DNA of 37,562 nt, taken from the NCBI GenBank assembly GCA_015232405.1, contig JADFZS010000051.1:1-37562 (forward strand), read 5' to 3'. Made by a program: the position numbers and the translations under genes. Positions 16,769 through 24,718 of the stretch are shown in pieces. This DNA is from Magnetococcales bacterium (GTDB taxonomy: Bacteria; Pseudomonadota; Magnetococcia; Magnetococcales; JADFYX01). The notes below the pieces were generated by a model. That model saw only the letters and a list, made by a program, of their open reading frames with translations, did not search any database and had not been told where the DNA came from. Positions within the stretch are counted from its first letter, which is position 1. Each line of letters starts with the position of its first letter.

Positions 16769-16912
16769 ATGAAAATCAAAGGTCTTTTCTCAATAAAGTT
16801 GGTATTAATAGTATCTCTGCTATTTTTGTCGGGCTGTGTCTCATCTTCTTGTGGTGGTCATGCCAGTTCAGACGGTGGTTTGGCGGTTTGTAATAGCTCA
16901 TTTGATTTTTAA
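16769..16912 (+). CDS. Very small putative lipoprotein
   Basis: 47 residues. A positively charged start (MKIKG), a hydrophobic core (LVLIVSLLFL) and a lipobox LSGC (Cys23) are followed by only 24 residues rich in Ser, Cys and Gly. This resembles small entericidin-like or structural lipoproteins in layout, without a match I can name. The start at 16769 is chosen because it gives a clean signal peptide; upstream in-frame codons from 16670 do not. The two extra cysteines after the lipobox could form a disulfide in the periplasm. Confidence 0.6.
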   Translation: MKIKGLFSIKLVLIVSLLFLSGCVSSSCGGHASSDGGLAVCNSSFDF

Positions 16913-16992
16913 TAATTGAAACTAGATTGAAAAACAGCTTCATTTACTAACGGTTTAAAGCATTAACTTTCAAAAGAGAACAAACAAGTATT

Positions 16993-18318
16993 ATGAGTGT
17001 GCCATTTAAAACCGTTCATGTAATTGGAGCAGGGCTTGCTGGCTCTGAAGCAGCCTGGCAGTTGGCAAAACAGGAGATTCCGGTCCGTCTCTACGAGATG
17101 CGCCCCCAAGTATCCACACCAGCCCATAAAACAGCAAACTGTGCTGAACTTGTCTGTTCCAACTCTTTGCGGTCTGATGATAAAGAGAGAAATGCTGTGG
17201 GTCTGCTCCATGAAGAGATGCGCCAGTTGGGCAGCTTGATAATGGAGGCCGCAGATAGTAACAAAGTTCCAGCTGGTGGGGCTTTAGCTGTTGATAGAGA
17301 GGGTTTTTCCAACAGGGTAACCCAGCTACTGGATGCCGCCCATAGAATCACCCGTGTTGATGGTGAAGTACACTCCCCACCCCAAGGGGAGCTTACCCTT
17401 ATAGCGACTGGTCCCCTTACATCTCCCGCTCTTACCAAATGGCTGGAAACAAAAATTGGCCCGGAGCGGTTAGCTTTTTTTGATGCTTTAGCCCCCATAA
17501 TAGCCAACGACTCCATCGATTTTAGCAAAGTATGGAAGCAGTCTCGTTATGACAAGGGGAGTGCTGACTATATAAACTGCCCGATGAATCGCCAACAGTA
17601 CGAGACTTTTATTGACAATTTATTGGCAGCTAAAAAGGTTGAATTCAAATCTTTCGAGAAAACAGAATATTTTGAAGGTTGTCTGCCGATAGAGGTAATG
17701 GCTGAACGGGGCAAAGAGACTCTGCGTTATGGGCCAATGAAGCCAGTGGGTTTGACCAATCCCCATAATCCTGAAGAAAAACCCTGGGCAGTTGTCCAAC
17801 TACGCCAGGATAACAAACTTGGAACTCTTTGGAATATGGTGGGTTTTCAAACAAAACTTGTTTGGGAAGAGCAAAAAAGAATTTTTTCCTCTATTCCCGG
17901 CTTGGAAAATGCGGAGTTTGAACGCTTAGGTGCCATTCATCGCAATACATTCATTGATTCACCAAAACTGTTAGATAATTACCTACGTCTAAAAACGGAC
18001 CCTAACATATATTTTGCCGGACAAATCACCGGAGTTGAGGGTTATGTGGAGTCTGCTGCTTGTGGTTTGCTGGCTGGAATTTTTATGGCCAGAGCTGCTG
18101 CCGATTTTCCGCCTCCACCGTTACCTCCGGCCCAGACGGCCCACGGTGCTCTTTTAAACCATGTTACGCAATCTAAAGAAAACAACACCTTTGAACCAAT
18201 GAATATTAACTTTGGCCTGTTTCCCTCCTTAGAAAAACGGATGCCAAAAAAACAACGAAAACCAGCTTTAAGTCAAAGAGCATTAGAAAATTTATCTCAA
18301 TGGATAGAATTATTGTAA
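16993..18318 (+). CDS. trmFO: Folate/FAD-dependent tRNA (uracil-54-C5)-methyltransferase
   Basis: 441 residues. It makes ribothymidine at position 54 of tRNA using methylenetetrahydrofolate and FAD. The N-terminal dinucleotide-binding motif is [12 protein letters not shown] (Gly12-Gly17). Family cysteines are visible in [15 protein letters not shown] (Cys50, Cys55) and [12 protein letters not shown] (Cys196). [23 protein letters not shown] closes the FAD site. TrmFO replaces the SAM-dependent TrmA of gammaproteobacteria, which fits a different proteobacterial class for this host. It appears to be a single gene. Confidence 0.95.
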   Translation: MSVPFKTVHVIGAGLAGSEAAWQLAKQEIPVRLYEMRPQVSTPAHKTANCAELVCSNSLRSDDKERNAVGLLHEEMRQLGSLIMEAADSNKVPAGGALAVDREGFSNRVTQLLDAAHRITRVDGEVHSPPQGELTLIATGPLTSPALTKWLETKIGPERLAFFDALAPIIANDSIDFSKVWKQSRYDKGSADYINCPMNRQQYETFIDNLLAAKKVEFKSFEKTEYFEGCLPIEVMAERGKETLRYGPMKPVGLTNPHNPEEKPWAVVQLRQDNKLGTLWNMVGFQTKLVWEEQKRIFSSIPGLENAEFERLGAIHRNTFIDSPKLLDNYLRLKTDPNIYFAGQITGVEGYVESAACGLLAGIFMARAAADFPPPPLPPAQTAHGALLNHVTQSKENNTFEPMNINFGLFPSLEKRMPKKQRKPALSQRALENLSQWIELL

Positions 18319-18483
18319 GTAACAATAGAGGTTAGAAACATTTTTTCATTGTATGTTGAATATCTTTCATAGTAGAATGCTCAACCTTTTGGACAAGTTG
18401 GGGGATTTGTTTTACTCCGTTGTTTTAACTAGTATTTAAATTTATTAGGGCCAATTTTAAAGAAACGGACCAGCAATTGCATT

Positions 18484-18519
18484 CCATCCAGCGGTGACAG
18501 TTGTCAGTTGGATGGTTTT
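18484..18519 (+). promoter_or_regulatory. Nested hairpin in the leader of the M23 peptidase gene
   Basis: CCATCCA (18484-18490) pairs with TGGATGG (18509-18515), with an inner TGACA / TGTCA stem, then TTTT. It sits about 25 bases before the peptidase start. It could terminate upstream transcription or influence translation of the gene; no further clue. Confidence 0.45.
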
Positions 18520-18540
18520 GTCAGGTCTCAACTTTAGCTT

Positions 18541-20502
18541 ATGGCGAGAGTAAGTATGCTTGCTGGATCAATAAAAAAACATAAAAAACCGGCATTAACA
18601 ATGTCTTCGTACCCTGGGAGAGATCCCAGAATTGCCTGTGTACTCAAACAGACGAGTAAACGCCAATTCCCGATTATATTGTTTGGTATTTTGACAGTTG
18701 GTTTTATCGCTATCAACAGTGCTTTGAATGCAAGCACTGGTTCGAGTAGCGTTGAGAAATCGACTAGTTTTCTAAGCTGGATTCTGCAAAATGAGGGAAG
18801 GCCTGTTCAGGCACCTACTCCCAAGCCTGTACGTCAGGTTGTGCATAACAAAAATGCAGATCTTAAATTTTCAAGCAACCAGGTTCCAACCACTACAACC
18901 CCCAACAAACGTTTATTTGAAAGACCTGTCAAGCTGGCATCACTCAATGTTCATGAGTCAAGCGATTCACAGGTTCCGGTAAATCGTCCTCTTAAGGCAA
19001 AACGTAGATGGGCGAAGCTCAACAACAAGGTTGTTATTGAGCGTGTCGGTAGTAAAGATACACTTTCTACTCTTTTGCAAAGACAGCGTGTTCCTCTATC
19101 CACAGTATATGCTGTGGCACGTGGAGCCAAACCAGTCTACAACCTTGGCAAAAATTTTCAGCGGGGCAAACTGGTAAAGCTGGTATTCAACAACGATAAA
19201 AAACTAATTGCGCTGGCCTATCCCATTGATAAAGGCCGTACTATGACGGTCATCAAGAAAAACAATGGTGAGTTTAGCGCGCAATTAGATAACAATCTTG
19301 ATAATCTACAACCCACTACCAACCATTATGCAGAGTCCTCATTTGACAATTCGGTAAAAGAGGTATTCAAGGATGCTGCAAAGTTGGTTAAGGTTAAAAT
19401 CCGCCGTGGTGATTATCTAACTGGAGTTCTAGCTCGTAGAAACATATCCCGTGCGACAGCGGTTCGTCTAGCCAAGGTAACAAAACCTGTATTTGACCTT
19501 GCCCGTTATCTCAAGCCGGGTAATGAGTTAAAGCTAGCTTTATCTTCCAAAGGTGCTTTGAGTGGTTTGAGCTATCCCTTGGATAGTGAGCATATTTTAT
19601 GGGTTACAAAAAACGCAAAAAACAAGTTTGTAGCTCAGATCGAAAAGAAAGAGTACGACATTCGTTTAGAGACAATAACTGGTTTGGTACGTGGTGATGG
19701 TTCTCTATTTTTAGCTGGCAAACATGCTGGACTAACAAAGGTTATGGCGGTTAAGTTGGCTGCTCTGTTTGAGTGGGATGTTGACTTTGCCCGTGACATT
19801 AGAGCTGGGGACCGTTTTACAGTAATTCGCGAAGCAAAATATTATGAAAACGAGCGGGTTCGTGAGGGTGATATCATAGCTGCTGAATTTATCAACCAAG
19901 GTAAAAAATATCGAGCAGTCCAGTATACCGATCCCGAAGGAAAAGTTGGCTATTTTGATACCAAAGGGCGAAGCATGCGTAAGATGTTTATTCGCGCTCC
20001 GGTAGATTTCAGCCGTATTTCATCTAATTTTGCCAAACGCCGTAAGCACCCTGTTTTAGGTTTTACAAGAGCGCATAAGGGAACTGATTTTGCCGCATCA
20101 CCAGGAACACCAGTACGTGCTTCTGGTCAGGGTCGGGTTATTTTTGCAGGTCGTAAGGGTAGCTTTGGTAATTTGGTATTGGTTCGTCACAACGGTAAAT
20201 ACACAACAGCTTATGCCCATCTGCGTCGTATTTCTAAAGAAATCAAGAAAAACTCACGGGTAAAGCAGGGTCAGGTTATCGGTCAGGTTGGTATGACAGG
20301 AACAGCTACTGGACCTCATCTACATTATGAAATCCGTGTAAATGGTCGTCAGGTTGATCCGCTAAGAATTCAACTACCAGCGGCAACTCCAGTTCCAAGA
20401 AAATATATGGCTGATTTCCGTTTGAAAACAGCCTCTCTCTTGGCAAGACTAAACATCGGCACACTTAACGTAGCCTCTCTATCCATTACCAATAACAGGT
20501 AG
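18541..20502 (+). CDS. M23-family murein endopeptidase (MepM-like)
   Basis: 653 residues. A single membrane segment (about 43-62, IILFGILTVGFIAI) makes it a type II membrane protein facing the periplasm. Two similar substrate-domain repeats (about 150-250 and 270-370; VKIRRGDYLTGVLARRNISR resembles an OapA/LysM-like fold) and an SH3-like part precede the C-terminal peptidase. Zinc and catalytic residues are complete: His512 and Asp516 (HKGTD), His560 (AYAHL), His593 and His595 (HLHYE). It should cut peptide crosslinks in peptidoglycan. ATG 18541 lacks a clear ribosome binding site; ATG 18556 or 18601 are alternatives. The prmC gene begins three bases after the stop. Confidence 0.92.
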   Translation: MARVSMLAGSIKKHKKPALTMSSYPGRDPRIACVLKQTSKRQFPIILFGILTVGFIAINSALNASTGSSSVEKSTSFLSWILQNEGRPVQAPTPKPVRQVVHNKNADLKFSSNQVPTTTTPNKRLFERPVKLASLNVHESSDSQVPVNRPLKAKRRWAKLNNKVVIERVGSKDTLSTLLQRQRVPLSTVYAVARGAKPVYNLGKNFQRGKLVKLVFNNDKKLIALAYPIDKGRTMTVIKKNNGEFSAQLDNNLDNLQPTTNHYAESSFDNSVKEVFKDAAKLVKVKIRRGDYLTGVLARRNISRATAVRLAKVTKPVFDLARYLKPGNELKLALSSKGALSGLSYPLDSEHILWVTKNAKNKFVAQIEKKEYDIRLETITGLVRGDGSLFLAGKHAGLTKVMAVKLAALFEWDVDFARDIRAGDRFTVIREAKYYENERVREGDIIAAEFINQGKKYRAVQYTDPEGKVGYFDTKGRSMRKMFIRAPVDFSRISSNFAKRRKHPVLGFTRAHKGTDFAASPGTPVRASGQGRVIFAGRKGSFGNLVLVRHNGKYTTAYAHLRRISKEIKKNSRVKQGQVIGQVGMTGTATGPHLHYEIRVNGRQVDPLRIQLPAATPVPRKYMADFRLKTASLLARLNIGTLNVASLSITNNR

Positions 20503-20505
20503 TTT

Positions 20506-21384
20506 GTGTCCTCCTCTCCCAGTGAACAGCCATGGACCATACGGCGGTTAATTCAGTGGGGGAGTGAGTGGCTCGGTAAGCACGATATAGAAAACCCTCG
20601 TTTAGATGTTGAGCTGCTTCTTGCCGATGCTTTGGCACTTACCCGTATGGATCTTTTCTTGGATATGGATCGTCCTCTGATACAGGAGGAGTTGGGGGCG
20701 TTTAAAAGCCGAATAAAAAGAAGATCCCAACGGGAACCGGTAGCTTATATAGTTGGTGTACGTGGATTTTGGAAACAGGATTTTCATGTTAATAGCTCGG
20801 TATTAATTCCTCGTCCTGAAACTGAAACTCTTATTGACTCTGTACTATCTCTCTATTCCCAACGGGATACAAAACTCAATATCCTGGATATAGGTATTGG
20901 TTCTGGTGCTATTTTATTTTCGCTTTTAAACGAATTTCCCAACGCAAGTGGTGATGGGGTTGATATCTCAAAAGATGCCTTGGAGGTAGCAGCCAAAAAC
21001 CGTGATAAGTTCAGCTTAAAAGAGCGTGTATCTCTTTTTGCTGGCGATCTTACATCACCGCTATCCACCAATACCAAATATGATCTAATCGTCTCCAACC
21101 CCCCTTATATAGTCACTCAAGAGCTTGATAACCTTCAAGCAGAGGTAAAAGATAAAGAGCCACGTTTGGCATTAGATGGAGGTGGAGATGGGTTGGCTAT
21201 TTATCGTCCTCTTATTCCCCAGGGTTATAAACTATTAAAAAAATCTGGCAGGTTGATTGTAGAAATTGGTTTTGATCAGGGAAAATCGGTCTCTGATTTA
21301 TTTAGTCAGGTTGGTTTTAAAGAGGTATCTGTGGTTAAAGATTATGGTCAGAGGGACCGTGTAGTTATTGGCCTAAAGCAATAG
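20506..21384 (+). CDS. prmC: Release factor glutamine methyltransferase
   Basis: 292 residues. It methylates the Gln of the GGQ motif in RF1 and RF2. The N-terminal helical domain (DIENPRLDVELLLADAL) recognises the factor. The SAM-binding LNILDIGIGSGAILFSLL and the catalytic NPPY (198-201) are in place. The start is GTG, three bases after the M23 stop, with AACAGG upstream; the two genes look cotranscribed. Compound hairpin repeats begin 14 bases after the stop. Confidence 0.94.
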   Translation: MSSSPSEQPWTIRRLIQWGSEWLGKHDIENPRLDVELLLADALALTRMDLFLDMDRPLIQEELGAFKSRIKRRSQREPVAYIVGVRGFWKQDFHVNSSVLIPRPETETLIDSVLSLYSQRDTKLNILDIGIGSGAILFSLLNEFPNASGDGVDISKDALEVAAKNRDKFSLKERVSLFAGDLTSPLSTNTKYDLIVSNPPYIVTQELDNLQAEVKDKEPRLALDGGGDGLAIYRPLIPQGYKLLKKSGRLIVEIGFDQGKSVSDLFSQVGFKEVSVVKDYGQRDRVVIGLKQ

Positions 21385-21397
21385 TTTAAATAAAAAT

Positions 21398-21541
21398 TTA
21401 ATGGGATGGGCCTGGGAAGGGGCCGTGTCCCTTCACAGTGGGGTTTGGGGCAACGCCCCAATAAATAAAAGATATTATATTTACAATGGGGGCTTTGCCC
21501 CCATGCCCCCATTGGGGGAGATAATCTCCCCCAATCCCCCA
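21398..21541. repeat. Compound mirrored hairpin repeat, flipped copy
   Basis: A type 2 unit on the plus strand (ATGGGATGGGCCTGGGAAGG; second hairpin TTGGGGCAACGCCCCAA), an AT spacer, then a type 1 unit on the minus strand (GGGGGC-TTT-GCCCCC and the GATAATC palindrome, about 21512-21536). This is the mirror of 7866-8006. The first stem has one mismatch (CTTCACAG instead of CTTCCCAG). Confidence 0.9.
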
Positions 21542-21557
21542 TAGTAGTTTAAAAATT

Positions 21558-21620
21558 TAATGGGATGGGTCTGGGAAGGGGCCGTGTCCCTTCCCAGTGG
21601 GGTTTGGGGCAACGCCCCAA
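21558..21620 (+). repeat. Hairpin repeat, type 2, tandem to the compound unit
   Basis: Nearly identical to the type 2 half at 21398-21460, with the intact CTGGGAAGGG / CCCTTCCCAG stem and TTGGGGCAACGCCCCAA. It ends 14 bases before the stop of the convergent transporter gene, so three hairpin pairs separate prmC from that gene. Confidence 0.9.
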
Positions 21621-21633
21621 TAAAACCAGCCAC

Positions 21634-22260
21634 CTATTGTAGCTGTGTCAAAGCCAAAGCAGCCAAAGCCAAAAAGAATATACCAGTTATTTTTTGCAAT
21701 AATTTCATCGGTATACGTTTTAAAAACCGTTGTCCGACCATCACCCCAATAGCGGTAGAAAGAGCAAGGGCCAATGTTGCCCCCAGCCAGATTGTCAAAG
21801 GCGGTGCGGCACTAGCCATGCCAGCAACGGCAATTTGAGTTTTATCGCCAAATTCCGCAATAAAAATCAGCAGAAAGGCACTTAAAAAAATACCACGACC
21901 GGATTTAATAGCCACCTCTTCATCATCTTCCTCCTCTTCGTTTGCCATTAAAGTCTGCATACCAAATAGAGCAAAAAGTCCAGTTACCAAAAATATCATT
22001 ATGTTATGGGGAATCCAGGTGGATAAAGCAGAACCAAACACCACGGCCAATAGGTTTAAAAACACAAAGGCAAGCACAGAGCCGAAAAAAACCGGTTTGG
22101 GACGATGGCGAGCAGCCAAGGTCATACAGACCAGCTGGGATTTATCGCCCAACTCAGCGAGAAAAATAACCAACATGGTGGTTCCAGATATGGAAAACCA
22201 TTGTGCAAGTGATGGAATTTCAAAGAGAACAGATGCAGATGGAAGGATTGAGCTAGTCAT
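21634..22260 (-). CDS. TMEM165/GDT1 (UPF0016) family divalent-cation transporter, likely Mn2+ exporter
   Basis: 208 residues with six predicted membrane helices in two homologous halves. Each half carries the family signature: ELGDKS at 36-41 and EFGDKT at 136-141. A cytoplasmic acidic loop (about 107-116, EEEEDDEE) separates them and may bind metal. Members export Mn2+ or Ca2+. The upstream leader looks like a yybP-ykoY riboswitch, which senses Mn2+, so Mn2+ efflux is the best reading. AGG lies about nine bases before the ATG. It is a single-gene unit ending in hairpin repeats. Confidence 0.92.
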   Translation of the reverse strand: MTSSILPSASVLFEIPSLAQWFSISGTTMLVIFLAELGDKSQLVCMTLAARHRPKPVFFGSVLAFVFLNLLAVVFGSALSTWIPHNIMIFLVTGLFALFGMQTLMANEEEEDDEEVAIKSGRGIFLSAFLLIFIAEFGDKTQIAVAGMASAAPPLTIWLGATLALALSTAIGVMVGQRFLKRIPMKLLQKITGIFFLALAALALTQLQ

Positions 22261-22275
22261 CAGATATACCTATAA

Positions 22276-22321
22276 GGGGTCGAAAAACGAAAGCAAAAGG
22301 CACTATACCTTGGTCGACCCC
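22276..22321 (-). promoter_or_regulatory. Expression-platform hairpin before the transporter start
   Basis: On the minus strand, GGGGTCGA (22321-22314) pairs perfectly with TCGACCCC (22283-22276), with a small inner AAGG/CCTT stem. The stem ends about 15 bases before the ATG and just before the AGG ribosome binding site. It could control translation in response to the upstream aptamer; no T-run follows, so a terminator is less likely. Confidence 0.55.
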
Positions 22322-22324
22322 ATC

Positions 22325-22505
22325 GCCCAGGTATTGTACCTAAAGTCTCGTCAAACCCTTCTAGCAAGCTACATAAGCAACCAGCAAAAAGTCAGGTCCA
22401 CATGTACCACAGGGTAGCTAAGCTCTGAATGCCAAGTCTACAAACCCGATTATGTTGATACATGTCCTTCGATAAAAACCAAAGGCGACTACTCCCCTTA
22501 GAGTA
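22325..22505 (-). ncRNA. yybP-ykoY (manganese) riboswitch
   Basis: The minus-strand leader carries the conserved pieces in the right order. GGGGAGTAGTCGCC is near the 5' end (22497-22484), GTATCAACATAA lies in the middle (about 22467-22456), and GACGAGACTTTAGGTAC is near the 3' end (22352-22336). In this class the GGGGAGUA and CGAGAC loops dock to bind Mn2+. The gene downstream is a TMEM165/GDT1 transporter, one of the usual partners. The aptamer starts just after a good promoter. The identification is from memory of the consensus; a covariance-model search would settle it. Confidence 0.85.
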
Positions 22506-22512
22506 TGAAGAT

Positions 22513-22541
22513 ATACTAATAAATCTTATTACAAGATGCAA
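22513..22541 (-). promoter_or_regulatory. Sigma70-like promoter for the riboswitch leader
   Basis: On the minus strand, TTGCAT (22541-22536), a 17-base spacer and TAGTAT (22518-22513) form a good sigma70 promoter. Transcription would begin near 22505, right at the 5' end of the riboswitch, giving a leader of about 245 bases. Confidence 0.65.
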
Positions 22542-22718
22542 TGGAGCTATTAATTTTTTTTGAGCAGAGGGCAGCAAACCTGTTGAGTATTTTTTTGATT
22601 ATGGCACAAACAGGCACAGCTTAAAAAAGAGGCTTATAGTGAAATTTTCAATATTTATAAAAACTAAAAAAATACTCCTTTTATATAGCTTATTTACTGT
22701 TTTTATAAATATTTTTTA

Positions 22719-22744
22719 ATTGCTGTATTGAAAAATACAGCAAT
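22719..22744. terminator. Perfect hairpin with GAAA loop downstream of the coiled-coil gene
   Basis: ATTGCTGTATT-GAAA-AATACAGCAAT, with 11-bp perfect arms. It lies 24 bases past the stop of the minus-strand 196-residue gene. On that strand no T-run follows, so it is an imperfect intrinsic terminator, perhaps a 3' end stabiliser. Confidence 0.45.
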
Positions 22745-22767
22745 ATCAATAACAATTACTTGTTTAA

Positions 22768-23358
22768 TCAATCAGCAACAATACTCACAAAAACCAGCTC
22801 TCTTACACTATCTCTGTGGCGCATCAAGCTGTCGATCTCTTTTAAGATGAAGTTGTGCCGTTTGATGGCGTTTTCAACTCTTGTTCTGGCTATTGGTAGC
22901 TGCTCAGTTAAAATTCTCAGCTTCTCTTTATGGGCATTTACCATTGCAGCTGTTTCACGTTTTACCTCTAGTAGCTCCATGCGTTGTGGCTCGGTTGATA
23001 CCATGGGATCAAGTAGAGAGAGGCTCTGGACCTGACGATATTTTTTAATGGCATCTTGCAATGGTTTGTTCTTGAAATTCAGGTTTATTTTTGCAACTTT
23101 GATTTTCTCAATAAGATCTGTCAGTTCACTCTGCTTTTTAGCGACAACCTCAGCTTGGAGTTGATAGTTTTTTTCCTGTTCTATCAGCTGTTTCTCTAAG
23201 GTATCTTCCCGTTTTTGCCGTTCAGCCTCAGATTTAGGATAAGACCAATTTCCCACCGCCAAAGCGTCCGACAGTGGTAGTAGACTTAACATGCAAAAAA
23301 CCGCTACAAGAATGGTAAAAACCGTAGCTCTATAATAACTGGGGATAGAATGTTTCAT
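22768..23358 (-). CDS. Secreted coiled-coil protein of unknown function
   Basis: 196 residues. A signal peptide (hydrophobic TVFTILVAVFCMLSLLPL, cleavage near SDALA, about residue 33) is followed almost entirely by charged heptad-like helix (AERQKREDTLEKQLIEQEKN and beyond), so it should be a periplasmic coiled coil. It is divergent from fliQ, and its position beside flagellar genes is suggestive. It is not FliJ: it has an export signal and no FliJ motif. It could help in envelope or flagellar assembly, but that is inference. No family is recognised. Confidence 0.75.
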   Translation of the reverse strand: MKHSIPSYYRATVFTILVAVFCMLSLLPLSDALAVGNWSYPKSEAERQKREDTLEKQLIEQEKNYQLQAEVVAKKQSELTDLIEKIKVAKINLNFKNKPLQDAIKKYRQVQSLSLLDPMVSTEPQRMELLEVKRETAAMVNAHKEKLRILTEQLPIARTRVENAIKRHNFILKEIDSLMRHRDSVRELVFVSIVAD

Positions 23359-23598
23359 CTCTTATAACTCTCCATTTATCTTCAAAATCCATGCACACCT
23401 GAAATAATGGATCGGACAAATGGTATCCAATCATGAATTTTTTTATTTTATTTTTCATTTCAGAAGTCAATTTTTCGTTTATAAAGAGCAAGAAAGGGAT
23501 AGTAGAGATAGTAAATTCAATATTACCGTGAATTATGCAGAAAAATCAGTTAGCATGAGTGTAACTTACTATAAATTTTGTTTTAAAGAGCTTCTATC

Positions 23599-23868
23599 AT
23601 GCCAGTAGAGACTGTAATTCAGATGGTGGTAGATGCGCTGAGAATCGCTATGATGATCTCTGCGCCCATGCTTTTGACCGCTTTGGTGGTGGGTATAATG
23701 ATCTCACTCTTTCAATCTGTAACCCAGATTCAAGAGATGACCTTGACATTCATCCCGAAAATTCTCGCCACCTTTCTAGCTCTAATGATCTCCCTACCTT
23801 GGATGCTTCAAACCTTGATGGACTATTTTACCCATCTTTTTGAATCCATCCCCGCTATGATAAACTAG
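23599..23868 (+). CDS. fliQ: Flagellar export gate protein FliQ
   Basis: 89 residues with two membrane helices, the standard size. Family features are the N-terminal VVDALRIAMMISAPMLL and the central ISLFQSVTQIQEMTLTFIPKI. FliQ joins FliP and FliR in the export gate in the MS-ring pore. It is the first gene of fliQ-fliR-flhB, with four bases before fliR. No fliP or fliO lies upstream, where they often occur. AAAGAG precedes the start. Confidence 0.95.
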   Translation: MPVETVIQMVVDALRIAMMISAPMLLTALVVGIMISLFQSVTQIQEMTLTFIPKILATFLALMISLPWMLQTLMDYFTHLFESIPAMIN

Positions 23869-23872
23869 CCCA

Positions 23873-24667
23873 ATGGATCCTTTTGCATTGATGGATTTTT
23901 TGGGACTATCCATCGGACAGGTTGAACGTTTTATTTTAATTGTTTCACGCTTTTCCGGCATGTTTCTCTCTGCACCATTTTTCTCCCGCGCTGTAGGTCC
24001 AAGGCGAATAAAAACTGCTCTGTTGCTGGGTATATCATTGGTGGTGTTTCCCCTGGTTACTCCTTGGCCTATGGAGGGTAAGGCATCGGTAACATCGATG
24101 ATAGGAGCAGGGGTAACAGAAGTGCTTATCGGTGCTATTTTTGGCATGTTGGTGCACTGGGTATTGGTGGCGGTACAGGTGGCAGGTGGTTTGATCGGCT
24201 TTCAGATGGGACTATCCATGGCTATGGTTATGGACCCCACATCCGGTATGCAGGAAGGTGTGTTGAGCAACCTTTTGTATCTGGTTGTTTTAATGATATT
24301 TCTTAATCTTGATGGTCATCATTTATTAATTGAGGGCATAGCAAATTCCTTTAAAACCGTACCCCTTGGTGGTGGATTACCAGCAGGGGAGGGGATGCTA
24401 AAAGCTAGCATTGCCGGGTTGATTCAACTTTTCAAGCTGGCAATTATCATCTCAGCTCCCATTATCGCCGCAACAAAACTGCTCTATCTCGGTATGGGTT
24501 TGATCAACCGAGCATCACCGCAAATTCAGGTTTTCTTTTTAGCTATGCCCATAGCACAGTTGATAGGTTTTATTGTTCTAGGTCTTACAATGACACTGTT
24601 TTCTCAGGTTATGGCGCGAGAGATTGACGGATTTTTCTCGTTGGCTAATAAGGTTCTCGGCCTATAA
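23873..24667 (+). CDS. fliR: Flagellar export gate protein FliR
   Basis: 264 residues with about six membrane segments. RFSGMFLSAPFFSRAVGPRRIKTALLLG near the start and GFQMGLSMAMVMDPTSGMQ in the middle are typical of FliR. It sits in the export gate with FliP and FliQ and contacts FlhB. It follows fliQ by four bases and precedes flhB by about 51 bases. Confidence 0.95.
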   Translation: MDPFALMDFLGLSIGQVERFILIVSRFSGMFLSAPFFSRAVGPRRIKTALLLGISLVVFPLVTPWPMEGKASVTSMIGAGVTEVLIGAIFGMLVHWVLVAVQVAGGLIGFQMGLSMAMVMDPTSGMQEGVLSNLLYLVVLMIFLNLDGHHLLIEGIANSFKTVPLGGGLPAGEGMLKASIAGLIQLFKLAIIISAPIIAATKLLYLGMGLINRASPQIQVFFLAMPIAQLIGFIVLGLTMTLFSQVMAREIDGFFSLANKVLGL

Positions 24668-24718
24668 AGTAGGTATTTGTTTATTTTTTTTCGCTACAAA
24701 ATGGGTGGGTTATAGACC

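Noticed and set aside
22001..22417. A 138-residue plus-strand reading frame
   Set aside because: It lies opposite the transporter gene and its riboswitch leader, both of which explain the sequence better.
23500..23598. A sigma54 flagellar promoter before fliQ
   Set aside because: I looked for the GG/GC pair at -24/-12 and found none; only a TATAAA without a good -35 box is present.
23420..23608. A 62-residue reading frame ahead of fliQ
   Set aside because: Aromatic, low-complexity translation from AT-rich DNA with no ribosome binding site; it also overlaps the fliQ start.
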